Part shown: one piece after another, positions 26,129-35,131 of the stretch
Layout of the letters: each line of letters starts with the position of its first letter
Numbering within the stretch: position 1 is the first letter of the stretch
From: an uncultured Dorea sp.
GTDB lineage: Bacteria > Bacillota > Clostridia > Lachnospirales > Lachnospiraceae
NCBI GenBank assembly: GCA_910577685.1
Contig: CAJTOH010000004.1
Span: forward strand, 1 to 64,000
Direction: 5' to 3'
Length of the DNA stretch: 64,000 nucleotides
The notes under the pieces: generated by a model
Database searches by the model: none
What the model saw: the letters and a program-made list of their open reading frames with translations, nothing else
Told to the model about the DNA's origin: nothing
Position numbers and translations under genes: made by a program

Positions 26129-26512
26129 ATGAGCAAAGAAGAGCGTAACACATATACCATACAGACTGATGAGAATCTGGGAGAAGTGAAGATTGCGGAC
26201 GAAGTCGTGGCAATTATTGCGGGCCTTGCAGCCATGGAGGTGGAAGGCGTATCGTCCATGACCGGGAATGCCACGAGAGAGCTGGTCAGCAAGTTCGGAA
26301 TGAAGTCCTTGTCAAAGGGCGTCAAGGTGGACGTACTGGACGGAATCGTAACCGTTTCCTTAGTACTGAACCTGAACTACGGCTACAGCATCAAAGAGAC
26401 CACCCGGAAAGTCCAGGAAAAGGTGAAGGCTGCCATTGAGAACATGACAGGGCTTGACGTTGCCGACGTCAATATCCGTGTTGCCGGAGTGGATATGCCG
26501 GAGGAAGCATAA
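26129..26512 (+). CDS. Asp23/Gls24 family envelope stress-response protein
   Basis: 127-aa Asp23/Gls24 (YqhY-like) protein with the core VKIADEVVAIIAGLAAMEVEGV and the C-terminal segment VQEKVKAAIENMTGL. In B. subtilis the neighbour of nusB (YqhY) is tied to fatty-acid synthesis control and membrane homeostasis. The frame is open back to 26099, but AGGAGG lies before the ATG at 26129. nusB starts at its stop codon. Confidence 0.92.
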   Translation: MSKEERNTYTIQTDENLGEVKIADEVVAIIAGLAAMEVEGVSSMTGNATRELVSKFGMKSLSKGVKVDVLDGIVTVSLVLNLNYGYSIKETTRKVQEKVKAAIENMTGLDVADVNIRVAGVDMPEEA

Positions 26513-26911
26513 GTGAAGAGGTCAGAGTTAAGAGAACATATCTTTAAGATGGTGTTTGGGATAGAATTCCAGCCGCCCAGAGAGATGCCGGAGCAGTTGG
26601 AACTCTATTTTGAACAGCTTGAGAATCCAAAGGAGCAGGAGATCGAATACATCCGCGAGAAGGCTCAGAAGGTGGCGGAGAAGGCGCAGGAGATCGACGC
26701 CTTGCTGAATACCCATACTACGGGATGGAAGACCAGCCGTATGAATAAAGTGGATCTTACGATCCTTCGTCTGGCTGTGTACGAGATGAAGTGGGATGAA
26801 GATGTGCCGGTGGGCGTGGCAATCGATGAGGCTGTGGAGCTTGCAAAGAAGTACAGCAGCGATGAAGGGCCGGCTTTCGTCAACGCCGTACTTGCGAAGC
26901 TGGCAGTCTGA
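26513..26911 (+). CDS. nusB: Transcription antitermination protein NusB
   Basis: 132-aa NusB, a helical RNA-binding protein of the rRNA antitermination complex. It begins SELREHIFKMVFGIEF and has the C-terminal pattern VAIDEAVELAKKYSSDEGPAFVNAVL. The start is a GTG immediately after the asp23 stop, with GGAGGAAG upstream. Confidence 0.95.
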   Translation: MKRSELREHIFKMVFGIEFQPPREMPEQLELYFEQLENPKEQEIEYIREKAQKVAEKAQEIDALLNTHTTGWKTSRMNKVDLTILRLAVYEMKWDEDVPVGVAIDEAVELAKKYSSDEGPAFVNAVLAKLAV

Positions 26912-26954
26912 AGCTGTCAGGTACGAGGAGCAGGCTCCTTTTGGAAGGAGAGTT

Positions 26955-28172
26955 ATGGCACAGAGTATATATACAGTAAAACAGGTCAATGCTTATATTA
27001 AGAATATGTTTACCCAGGATTATATGCTGAACCGTATCTATGTGAAGGGTGAAGTGTCGAACTGTAAGTACCATACGTCAGGACATATATATTTTTCACT
27101 GAAGGATGAGTCCGGAACGATTGCCTGTGTTATGTTTGCCGGGCAGCGGGGCGGGCTCTCTTTTCGTCTCTGCGACGGTCAGCAGGTGGTGGCGCTGGGC
27201 GGGGTGAACGTATATGAGAGAAACGGTTCTTACCAGCTCTATGCCAGAGAGATCCGTCAGGACGGAGACGGCGTTCTCTATGAGCGTTTCCGGATGCTCA
27301 AAAGAGAACTGGAAGAGATGGGAATGTTTGCTTCAGAATATAAGAAGCCGATTCCGGCGTATGCGGGGCGGGTAGGAGTCGTAACTGCGCCTACGGGAGC
27401 GGCAGTACGGGATATCATGAATATCGCGGCACGCAGGAACCCTTACGTCCAGCTCATTCTGTATCCGGCGCAGGTGCAGGGGGAAGGAGCAAAGGAGAGT
27501 ATCGTCCGGGGAATCCGTATGTTGGAGAAGGCTAAGGTGGATGTAATAATCGTCGGAAGGGGCGGCGGATCTATTGAAGATCTGTGGGCGTTTAACGAAG
27601 AGGATGTTGCCAGGGCGATCTTTGACTGCCAGATCCCGGTCATATCGGCCGTGGGGCATGAGACGGATACGACCATTGCGGACTATGCGGCGGATCTGCG
27701 CGCGCCGACGCCGTCCGCGGCTGCGGAGCTTGCGGTCTATGATTACCGTCAGACACAGACACGGCTTAAGGAATACGGACTTGCAATGAATCGTCTGCTG
27801 TCGCAGAAGGCCGCGCTTAACCGTTCAAGACTTAAGGAATGTCAGACGCGGCTTAAATACCTGCATCCGCGGTACAAACTACAGGAACGCCAGCAGCGTC
27901 TGGCGGATCTGGAAGACCGGCTTCGCCTGCGTATGGAAGGGCGGCTTCGAGACAGCCGGCATAGGCTTGCGGTCTGCATGGAGGCGATGAAAGGGCTGTC
28001 TCCAATACAGAAGCTGAATCAGGGATATTCTTATGTTGAGGGCGCGGATAAGAAGGCGGTCAAAAGCGTCGGGCAGGTGCGGCCGGGGGAACGCCTGTCT
28101 ATCTATGTGACGGATGGAATAATCCATGCGGAAGTAGAAAAGAGCCGCTTAATTGATATCAAAAGCATGTAA
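26955..28172 (+). CDS. xseA: Exodeoxyribonuclease VII large subunit
   Basis: 405-aa XseA. The N-terminal OB domain (MAQSIYTVKQVNAYIKNM, EVSNCKYHTSGHIYFSLKDE) is followed by the catalytic domain with GRGGGSIEDLWAFNEE and VISAVGHETDTTIADYAADLRAPTPSAAAE, and then a coiled-coil region. The frame is open back to 26796, but the family N-terminus and GGAGAG before 26955 fix the start. The small subunit xseB is next. Confidence 0.95.
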   Translation: MAQSIYTVKQVNAYIKNMFTQDYMLNRIYVKGEVSNCKYHTSGHIYFSLKDESGTIACVMFAGQRGGLSFRLCDGQQVVALGGVNVYERNGSYQLYAREIRQDGDGVLYERFRMLKRELEEMGMFASEYKKPIPAYAGRVGVVTAPTGAAVRDIMNIAARRNPYVQLILYPAQVQGEGAKESIVRGIRMLEKAKVDVIIVGRGGGSIEDLWAFNEEDVARAIFDCQIPVISAVGHETDTTIADYAADLRAPTPSAAAELAVYDYRQTQTRLKEYGLAMNRLLSQKAALNRSRLKECQTRLKYLHPRYKLQERQQRLADLEDRLRLRMEGRLRDSRHRLAVCMEAMKGLSPIQKLNQGYSYVEGADKKAVKSVGQVRPGERLSIYVTDGIIHAEVEKSRLIDIKSM

Positions 28173-28187
28173 AAAGAGAGGTAGGGG

Positions 28188-28418
28188 ATGAGAGTGCCGG
28201 ATCAGACAGACAAGCAGAAAGGTACAAGCCTTGAGGAGTTATTTACGGAGCTGGAGGACGTAATCCATAAGATGGAGGGAGAAGACGTTACCTTAGAGGA
28301 TTCCTTCCGGCTGTATCATCGGGGTATGGATGCGTTAAAACAATGCAGCGAGCGGATTGATGAAGTAGAAAAGAAAATGCTTATATTAGATGAAGAGGGT
28401 GGAACACATGAATTCTGA
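28188..28418 (+). CDS. xseB: Exodeoxyribonuclease VII small subunit
   Basis: 76-aa XseB, all helical, with the family core LEELFTELEDVIHKMEGEDVTLEDSF. It overlaps the start of ispA by 11 bp. Together with xseA it degrades single-stranded DNA to oligonucleotides. Confidence 0.93.
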   Translation: MRVPDQTDKQKGTSLEELFTELEDVIHKMEGEDVTLEDSFRLYHRGMDALKQCSERIDEVEKKMLILDEEGGTHEF

Positions 28419-29310
28419 TAACGATTTTCAGGTTCAGATGAAGCAGAAAGTACAAAAGATAGAAGAGATTCTGCAGGAATATCTTCCAAAGCAGAAGGGA
28501 TATCAGAGTGTAATTATGGAGGCGATGGGGTACAGCCTTCTGGCGGGAGGGAAGCGTCTGCGCCCGATGCTGATGCAGGAAACATTTCGCCTGTACAACG
28601 GAAAGGCCAAAGCTTTGCGTCCGTTTATGGCTGCCATTGAGATGATACATACCTACTCTCTGGTTCACGACGACTTGCCGGCAATGGATAACGATGAATA
28701 CCGGCGGGGGCGTAAGACGACCCATGTGGTCTACGGGGAGGATATGGGGATTCTCACGGGGGACGCTCTGCTGAATTATGCGTTTGAGACAGCTTTTAAA
28801 GCCTTTGTGACTGATCCGGAGGACAGTCTTGCCATCGGAAGGGCGCTTGCGGTCCTTGGGGACAAAGCGGGGATCTATGGGATGATCGGCGGTCAGGTCA
28901 TCGACGTGAAAGAGACGGGGCGCGAAGTTTCCCGCGACGTGCTGGATACCATATACCGGCTTAAGACGGCAGCCCTTATTGAAGCGTCCATGATGATCGG
29001 CGCAATCTTAGGAGGGGCTTCGGAGGAAGAGGTTCGAAAAGTCGAGAAGATTGCCGGGTATATTGGGGTGGCCTTTCAGATTCAGGATGACATCCTGGAT
29101 GTGACCGGTACCAGCGAGGTATTAGGAAAGCCTGTCCATAGCGACGAGAAGAATGAGAAGACAACATATGTTACCCTGATGGGAATTCCGGAGGCAGAAA
29201 AGGAAGTGGAACGGCTGTCTAAGGATGCAATCCGTCTGCTTCACGAACTGCCGGGAGAGAATGTTTTTCTGGAGCGTTTGTTACTCCAACTGATCCACAG
29301 GGACAGATAG
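28408..29310 (+). CDS. ispA: Polyprenyl synthetase (farnesyl diphosphate synthase-like)
   Basis: 300-aa all-helical trans-isoprenyl diphosphate synthase. The first aspartate-rich motif is DDLPAMDND, and the second is QIQDDILDVTG; GGKRLRPML lies before them. The ispA-dxs adjacency points to farnesyl or geranyl diphosphate made from the DXP pathway. ATG 28408 is chosen over 28390 because of the GAGGGTGG at about 28395. Confidence 0.94.
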   Translation: MNSDNDFQVQMKQKVQKIEEILQEYLPKQKGYQSVIMEAMGYSLLAGGKRLRPMLMQETFRLYNGKAKALRPFMAAIEMIHTYSLVHDDLPAMDNDEYRRGRKTTHVVYGEDMGILTGDALLNYAFETAFKAFVTDPEDSLAIGRALAVLGDKAGIYGMIGGQVIDVKETGREVSRDVLDTIYRLKTAALIEASMMIGAILGGASEEEVRKVEKIAGYIGVAFQIQDDILDVTGTSEVLGKPVHSDEKNEKTTYVTLMGIPEAEKEVERLSKDAIRLLHELPGENVFLERLLLQLIHRDR

Positions 29311-29324
29311 AGAGGGGACGGACT

Positions 29325-31220
29325 ATGTTAGAGAGGATACGGAAGGAAAACGATATCAAAGCCCTCGAGCCGGAAGAGCTGGAACAGCTTGCAGCCGAGA
29401 TCCGGGAGTTTCTGATTGAGAAGATCAGTAAAAGCGGCGGACATCTTGCGTCGAACTTAGGCGTTGTGGAGCTTACCATGGCGATGCATCTTGTCTTCGA
29501 CCTGCCGCAGGATAAGATTATATGGGACGTGGGCCATCAGTCCTACACACACAAGCTTCTGACCGGGAGGAAGGAAGGTTTTGACGGACTGCGCAAATAC
29601 GGAGGGATGAGCGGTTTTCCAAAGAGGAAAGAAAGCGCGTGCGACGCATTCGATACGGGCCACAGTTCTACGTCGATCTCGGCCGGACTTGGCTATGTGC
29701 AGGCGAGAGATTTAAGAGGTGAGGATTACAGTGTGGTTTCTGTAATCGGAGACGGTTCCCTGACCGGAGGGATGGCCTATGAGGCGCTTAATAACGCCTC
29801 TGCGTTGGATACGAATTTTATTATTGTGCTGAATGATAACAACATGTCAATCTCGGAAAATGTGGGCGGTATGTCCAAGTATTTGGCAGGGCTTAGGACT
29901 GCGGACTTCTATACAGGTTTAAAGAAAGGCGTTACTACCGCTCTGCATAAGGTTCCTGTTGTCGGGGATTCCATGATACAGAAGATGCGCAAAACAAAGA
30001 GCAGCATCAAACAGTTGGTGGTGCCGGGGATGTTCTTCGAGGATATGGGCCTTACGTATTTGGGACCGATACCGGGCCATGACATTCCTGTGCTTTGCCG
30101 CGCTTTAAAGGAAGCGCGCAGGATGGACGAACCTGTGCTTCTCCATGTTATTACGGAGAAAGGAAAGGGTTACGAGCCGGCGGAGAAGCATCCGGATAAG
30201 TTCCATGGTATCGGGCCGTTCCAGATTGAGACGGGGGAGCCGGAGATGCCGAATAATAAGAAGGACAGTTACACGGACGTTTTTGGCAAGGTTTTGTGCG
30301 ATGAGGCGAGAAACCGTACTGAGATCGTGGCTATTACGGCGGCGATGGCAGACGGGACGGGACTTTCAAGATTCCGAAAGCTTTATCCTAAGCGTTTTTT
30401 TGATGTGGGGATAGCAGAGGCGCACGGGGTTACGTTCGCGGCGGGTCTTGCGGCAGGAGGCGTACATCCGGTATTTGCGGTGTACTCTTCATTTTTACAG
30501 AGAGCGTACGATCAGATGATCCATGACGTGGCGCTTCAGAACCTTCCGGTAGTGCTGGCGGTAGACCGCGCCGGTCTGGTGGGAAGCGACGGCGAGACGC
30601 ATCAGGGGATCTTTGATTTGTCATATCTGAGCAGCATACCCAATATGACGGTAATGTCCCCGAAGAATAAATGGGAGCTGGCGGACATGCTTCGTTTCGC
30701 CCTTTCTTATCAAGGACCCATTGCCCTGCGTTATCCCAGGGGGGAAGCCTACGACGGATATCGGGATTTCCGTTCGCCCGTGGTTTTCGGAAAAAGCGAG
30801 ATGGTGTACCGCGAGTCTAAGATCGCCGTAATGAGCGTTGGGCATATGTTTGAGGCGGCGGCAGAGGTTCGCGATATCTTAAAGGAGCGCGGATATGATT
30901 GTACCTTAGTCAATGCACGGTTTGTGAAGCCGATTGATAAGGAGATGATCGACGATTTGTGCCGGGATCACGAGATGATTGCGACCGTGGAGGAGAATGT
31001 GCAGACGGGAGGTTTCGGCGAGCATGTAATGGAATATGCAAGCAGGCGCGGACTAAACGTGCGGGTACTGCCTCTGGCCCTTCCCGACGAATATGTAGAA
31101 CACGGGAGCATTACGGCGCTCAGAGAAGAGACGGGAATCAATGTAGAGGCGATGACGGAAAAGATCATTAACGCTTACCGCCAACTGGCCGGGAAGAACA
31201 GGGAAGGCGAACGTAAGTGA
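29325..31220 (+). CDS. dxs: 1-deoxy-D-xylulose-5-phosphate synthase
   Basis: 631-aa thiamine-diphosphate enzyme that condenses pyruvate with glyceraldehyde-3-phosphate, the first step of the DXP isoprenoid pathway. It has HLASNLGVVELT, the ThDP-binding motif GDGSLTGGMAYEALNNA, and the transketolase-like second half with AVYSSFLQRAYDQ and the C-terminal EHGS. Standard length. Followed at once by tlyA, as in B. subtilis. Confidence 0.97.
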   Translation: MLERIRKENDIKALEPEELEQLAAEIREFLIEKISKSGGHLASNLGVVELTMAMHLVFDLPQDKIIWDVGHQSYTHKLLTGRKEGFDGLRKYGGMSGFPKRKESACDAFDTGHSSTSISAGLGYVQARDLRGEDYSVVSVIGDGSLTGGMAYEALNNASALDTNFIIVLNDNNMSISENVGGMSKYLAGLRTADFYTGLKKGVTTALHKVPVVGDSMIQKMRKTKSSIKQLVVPGMFFEDMGLTYLGPIPGHDIPVLCRALKEARRMDEPVLLHVITEKGKGYEPAEKHPDKFHGIGPFQIETGEPEMPNNKKDSYTDVFGKVLCDEARNRTEIVAITAAMADGTGLSRFRKLYPKRFFDVGIAEAHGVTFAAGLAAGGVHPVFAVYSSFLQRAYDQMIHDVALQNLPVVLAVDRAGLVGSDGETHQGIFDLSYLSSIPNMTVMSPKNKWELADMLRFALSYQGPIALRYPRGEAYDGYRDFRSPVVFGKSEMVYRESKIAVMSVGHMFEAAAEVRDILKERGYDCTLVNARFVKPIDKEMIDDLCRDHEMIATVEENVQTGGFGEHVMEYASRRGLNVRVLPLALPDEYVEHGSITALREETGINVEAMTEKIINAYRQLAGKNREGERK

Positions 31221-31239
31221 CAGAGATATGGGAGTAACT

Positions 31240-32055
31240 ATGAAGGAACGTTTAGATATATTGCTGGTAAAAAGAAATCTGGCTCCTTCCAGAGAGAAGG
31301 CAAAAGCGATCATTATGTCCGGCAGCGTTTTTGTAGAGGGACAGCGCGAGGACAAGGCGGGCGCTGTCTTTCCGGCGGAGTGCGCGATAGAAGTACGGGG
31401 GCATGCCCTTCCCTACGTAAGCCGCGGCGGACTCAAGCTTGAGAAAGCCCTTCGTAATTTTGACGTAGATGTAAAAGGGAAGGTCTGTACGGATGTGGGG
31501 GCGTCTACCGGCGGCTTCACCGATTGTATGCTTCAGAACGGCGCCGTGAAAGTCTACGCTATCGACGTAGGAAGGGGGCAGTTGGATTGGAAACTCCGGC
31601 AGGACGAACGGGTTGTCTGTATGGAGAAGACTAATATCCGTTATGTGACGCCTGAAGATATCGGGGAACCGGTGGAGTTTTCCTCTGTCGACGTTTCCTT
31701 TATCTCACTTTCCAAGGTGCTTCCGGCAATCCACGGATATCTGTGCCGTCAGGGGCAGGTGGTGGCGCTGATTAAGCCGCAGTTTGAGGCCGGACGGGAT
31801 AAGGTTGGAAAGAAAGGCGTTGTGCGGGAGAAGAGCACCCATGTGGAAGTAATTGAGAAGGTGTTTGGGTATGCCGTTGAGGCGGGGTTTGACGTGCTTG
31901 ATCTGGATTTTTCCCCGATTCGCGGACCGGAAGGGAATATCGAATATCTGATGCGGCTGGCCAAATGCGAAGAAAAGCAAGGGCGCGTCGATCCGAAAGC
32001 AGACGTAGGACAGGTCACGGACAGGGCGTTTGATACGCTGACGAAGGAGCAGTAA
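31240..32055 (+). CDS. tlyA: TlyA-family rRNA methyltransferase / hemolysin-like (YqxC)
   Basis: About 271 aa. An N-terminal S4 RNA-binding domain (KERLDILLVKRNLAPSREKAKAIIMSG) is joined to an FtsJ-type SAM methyltransferase (DVGASTGGFTDCMLQNGA, then VDVSFISLSKVLP). TlyA methylates 16S and 23S rRNA 2'-O positions in actinobacteria; the target in Firmicutes is not assured. The ATG at 31240 has GGAG nearby, and an upstream ATG lies at 31228. Confidence 0.92.
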   Translation: MKERLDILLVKRNLAPSREKAKAIIMSGSVFVEGQREDKAGAVFPAECAIEVRGHALPYVSRGGLKLEKALRNFDVDVKGKVCTDVGASTGGFTDCMLQNGAVKVYAIDVGRGQLDWKLRQDERVVCMEKTNIRYVTPEDIGEPVEFSSVDVSFISLSKVLPAIHGYLCRQGQVVALIKPQFEAGRDKVGKKGVVREKSTHVEVIEKVFGYAVEAGFDVLDLDFSPIRGPEGNIEYLMRLAKCEEKQGRVDPKADVGQVTDRAFDTLTKEQ

Positions 32056-32061
32056 AACAGA

Positions 32062-32895
32062 ATGGACAGATTTTTAATTGTTACGAACGACGGAAAAGAT
32101 ATCAGGCAGACTGTGACCAGAAAGGTGGCAAAACTGCTTGAGGAGGCGGGGAAGGTCTATACTTTATGCCAAAAAGACGAGAATAAGAAGATTATCAAGT
32201 CCTCTGTGCCAAAGGAAGTGGACTGCGCAATCGTGATTGGAGGAGACGGAAGCCTGATTGAAGCGGCAAGACTGTTCCGTAAGAAAGAGATTCCCATCCT
32301 CGGCGTCAATATGGGAACCCTCGGGTATCTTACCGAGGTGGAGGTCGGCGGTATCGACGCGGCAATGGAGCAGCTTCTTTCGGGGGATTATGTACTGGAA
32401 CGGCGTATGATGCTGAAAGGTATTTTTGAGGACGGCAGGTCTGACGTTTCCCTCAACGATATTGTGGTGTCCAGAAAAGGGGAACTGCATATCATACATT
32501 TCCGGTTATATGTCAATGGGGAGCTTCTGAACGACTACGAGGCGGACGGAGTAGTCCTTTCTACGCCTACGGGTTCTACGGCTTATAATTTGTCGGCCGG
32601 AGGCCCAATTGTGGAGCCTACGGCGTCGCTTATCGTTATTACGCCTATATGTTCCCACGCGTTAAATACCAGAAGTATCGTCCTGTCTTCCGAGGACGAG
32701 ATTGTCATTGAGATCGGCCCGGGACGCAACGGTTCCGGAGAAGAAGTATACGTTGCGTTCGACGGTGCGGACGCAGTCTCCCTTAAGACGGGCGACAAAG
32801 TGGTGGTGCGCAGATCCGGCGCCTCCACTACGATGATAAAGCTGAGCAAAGTCAGCTTTCTGGAAACATTACGCGGGAAGATGAAAGGAAAATAA
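32062..32895 (+). CDS. nadK: NAD(+) kinase
   Basis: 277-aa NadK (PpnK), making NADP from NAD with ATP. The signature GGDGSLIEAAR and the conserved NMGTLGYLTE, LNDIVVSR, and DGVVLSTPTGSTAYNLSAGGPI are all present. It is placed between tlyA and argR, where B. subtilis has none. RBS GGAG is seen about 14 bases upstream. Confidence 0.96.
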   Translation: MDRFLIVTNDGKDIRQTVTRKVAKLLEEAGKVYTLCQKDENKKIIKSSVPKEVDCAIVIGGDGSLIEAARLFRKKEIPILGVNMGTLGYLTEVEVGGIDAAMEQLLSGDYVLERRMMLKGIFEDGRSDVSLNDIVVSRKGELHIIHFRLYVNGELLNDYEADGVVLSTPTGSTAYNLSAGGPIVEPTASLIVITPICSHALNTRSIVLSSEDEIVIEIGPGRNGSGEEVYVAFDGADAVSLKTGDKVVVRRSGASTTMIKLSKVSFLETLRGKMKGK

Positions 32896-32899
32896 CACC

Positions 32900-33346
32900 A
32901 TGAAAGGAAACAGACATGCGAAGATCATCGAGCTGATCCACAAGTATAATATTGAGACTCAGGAAGAGCTGGCAGATTACCTGCACAGGGAAGGGTTTAA
33001 GGTGACGCAGGCCACGGTTTCCAGAGACATCCGCGATCTGAAACTGACGAAGATCCCCGGACAGAATGGGAAGCAGCGGTATGTGATCCATCAGGATGAG
33101 AGTTTCCTGAACGAAAAATATATCCGGGTACTCAAAGACGGATTCGTCTCAATGGATATGGCGCAGAATATACTGGTTATCAAGACGGTTTCCGGAATGG
33201 CCATGGCCGTATGCGCGGCGGTCGACGCCATGAAGTGGGGGGAAGTCGTGGGAAGCATCGCCGGGGACGATACGATTATGTGCGCTATACGAAGCGTGGA
33301 GGATACGGCGAAGGTAATGGATAAGATTGGCAGGATAGTCTTATAG
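32900..33346 (+). CDS. argR: Arginine repressor ArgR/AhrC
   Basis: 148-aa arginine-responsive repressor. The N-terminal winged helix (RHAKIIELIHKYNIETQEELADYL, then TQATVSRDIRDLKL) and the C-terminal hexamer and arginine-binding domain with GSIAGDDTIMCAI are complete. It lies upstream of recN as in Bacillus. Confidence 0.96.
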   Translation: MKGNRHAKIIELIHKYNIETQEELADYLHREGFKVTQATVSRDIRDLKLTKIPGQNGKQRYVIHQDESFLNEKYIRVLKDGFVSMDMAQNILVIKTVSGMAMAVCAAVDAMKWGEVVGSIAGDDTIMCAIRSVEDTAKVMDKIGRIVL

Positions 33347-33354
33347 GAGGCGGT

Positions 33355-35037
33355 ATGTTACAGAATTTACATGTGAAGAATCTTGCCTTGATCGACGAGA
33401 TTGAGGTGGAGTTTGAAGATGGGTTGAATATCCTGACAGGGGAGACCGGAGCGGGCAAGTCTATCATATTGGGTTCTGTGAACCTTGCCCTCGGCGGAAG
33501 GTACTCGAAGGATATCTTGAGACAGGGGGCGGATTACGGGCTGGTGGAGCTGTCCTTTCTGGTAGAAAACGAACAGCAGGTCCGCAAGCTGAAAGAACTG
33601 GATATCTATCCGGAGGAGGGAGTCGTACTCCTTAGCAGACGGTTGATGGCGGGAAGAAGCGTAAGCCGTATCAACGGCGAGACGGTGCGCAGCGGCCTTC
33701 TTAAGGAGGCCGCGCAGATCCTGATTGATATTCATGGACAGCACGAGCACCAGTCCTTATTGTATAAAAAGAATCATCTGGGAATTGTGGATGCATTTGC
33801 CCGGGAGACGGTCGCCGAGGCGAAGAAGAGGGTCAGGGACGCTTACAAAGAATACAAGGCGTGCGAGAAGGAGCTTAAGGGAACGTCTTCGGATGAGGCG
33901 CAACGGGCTAAAGAGCTTTCTTTCCTCCGGTTTGAGGCCGGGGAGATTCGGGACGCGGATCTGAAACCGGGAGAGGACGAAGACCTGGAGGCTCTTTACC
34001 GCAGGATGGCCAACAGCAAGGAGATCGCGGAGTGCGTAAACGAGGCGTATATCTATACGAGCGAGGGGAATGAGAATGCCAGCGAGAACCTGAGCCGTGC
34101 AATCCATGCAATCTCCGACATTGCCAAGTATGACGATACCGCGTCGGGATTATACGACCAGTTGGTGGAGATTGACAGCCTGCTCAATGATTTCAACCGG
34201 GAGCTGGCGGCTTACGGAAGCGAGTGCGAGTTCTCGGAGGAGGAATTCCGCGAGACGGAGAGCCGTCTAAACGAGGTCAATCATCTTAAGACAAAGTACG
34301 GCGATACGATTGAGGAGATTCTCCAATACTGCGCGCGGCAGGAGAAACGGATCCGGATTCTGGAGGATTATGACCGGTACATAGAGGAACTGCAGAAGAA
34401 GGCAAACGCCTCGGAAGAGAAGCTTAAAAAGCATGTAAAGTCGCTGTCCGCTCTTCGGAAGAAGCAGGCAAAGGTTTTTAAAGAGGCGGTCGAGGAGGGG
34501 CTTCGGGATCTGAATTTTGAGAACGTCCGGTTCGGGATCCGGTTCGCACAGACGAAGGATTATACCTCAGAGGGTACGGACGAATTGGAGTTTATGATAT
34601 CCCTTAACCCGGGACAGCCCTTGAAGCCTTTGGCAAACGTCGCGTCCGGCGGCGAACTTTCCCGTATTATGCTGGCAATCAAGGCGGTTATGGCAAAAAG
34701 AGACGAGATTGAGACGTTGATTTTTGACGAGATCGACGTGGGGATCAGCGGCAGGACGGCCCAGAAGGTTTCCGAAAAAATGGCGGTGATCGGAAAAGGA
34801 CATCAGGTCATCTGCATCACCCATCTGGCTCAGATTGCGGCCATGGCAGACCATCATTTCATGATTGAGAAAGCCACCCGCCAAGGGGATACCAGGACGG
34901 AGATACGGAAACTGAATGAACAGGAGTCTGTGACGGAGCTGGCAAGAATTCTGGGCGGAGCGAAGATTACGGATACCGTACTTAAGAACGCCGTCGAAAT
35001 GAAGGAGTTAGCAAGACAGACGCAGGCCGGCGAGTAA
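33355..35037 (+). CDS. recN: DNA repair protein RecN
   Basis: 560-aa SMC-like ATPase for double-strand break repair. Walker A is TGETGAGKSII (about residue 28-38), a long coiled-coil middle follows, and the C-terminus has ASGGELSRIMLAIK and Walker B LIFDEIDVGISG. The ATG follows AGGAGG. Confidence 0.97.
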   Translation: MLQNLHVKNLALIDEIEVEFEDGLNILTGETGAGKSIILGSVNLALGGRYSKDILRQGADYGLVELSFLVENEQQVRKLKELDIYPEEGVVLLSRRLMAGRSVSRINGETVRSGLLKEAAQILIDIHGQHEHQSLLYKKNHLGIVDAFARETVAEAKKRVRDAYKEYKACEKELKGTSSDEAQRAKELSFLRFEAGEIRDADLKPGEDEDLEALYRRMANSKEIAECVNEAYIYTSEGNENASENLSRAIHAISDIAKYDDTASGLYDQLVEIDSLLNDFNRELAAYGSECEFSEEEFRETESRLNEVNHLKTKYGDTIEEILQYCARQEKRIRILEDYDRYIEELQKKANASEEKLKKHVKSLSALRKKQAKVFKEAVEEGLRDLNFENVRFGIRFAQTKDYTSEGTDELEFMISLNPGQPLKPLANVASGGELSRIMLAIKAVMAKRDEIETLIFDEIDVGISGRTAQKVSEKMAVIGKGHQVICITHLAQIAAMADHHFMIEKATRQGDTRTEIRKLNEQESVTELARILGGAKITDTVLKNAVEMKELARQTQAGE

Positions 35038-35068
35038 ATACATCTTTGTATGATTAAGCATAAAAATC

Positions 35069-35099
35069 TGAGTAAATTTTCGGGAATTGTCACATAATA
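35069..35099 (+). promoter_or_regulatory. Candidate sigma-G/sigma-F promoter of spoIVB
   Basis: TGAGTA (35069-35074), 18 nt, CATAATA (35093-35099). The Bacillus sigma-G pattern is TGAATA-N17/18-CATACTA, so 5/6 and 6/7 positions match. spoIVB is transcribed in the forespore by these factors in B. subtilis. The transcript would start near 35106. Confidence 0.5.
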
Positions 35100-35131
35100 A
35101 GGAAGAAATCTTAATGTGAAAGTCGAGGTTT

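Noticed and set aside
26796..26954. N-terminal extension of xseA
   Set aside because: It overlaps the end of nusB in another frame and lacks a ribosome-binding site; the normal XseA N-terminus begins at 26955.
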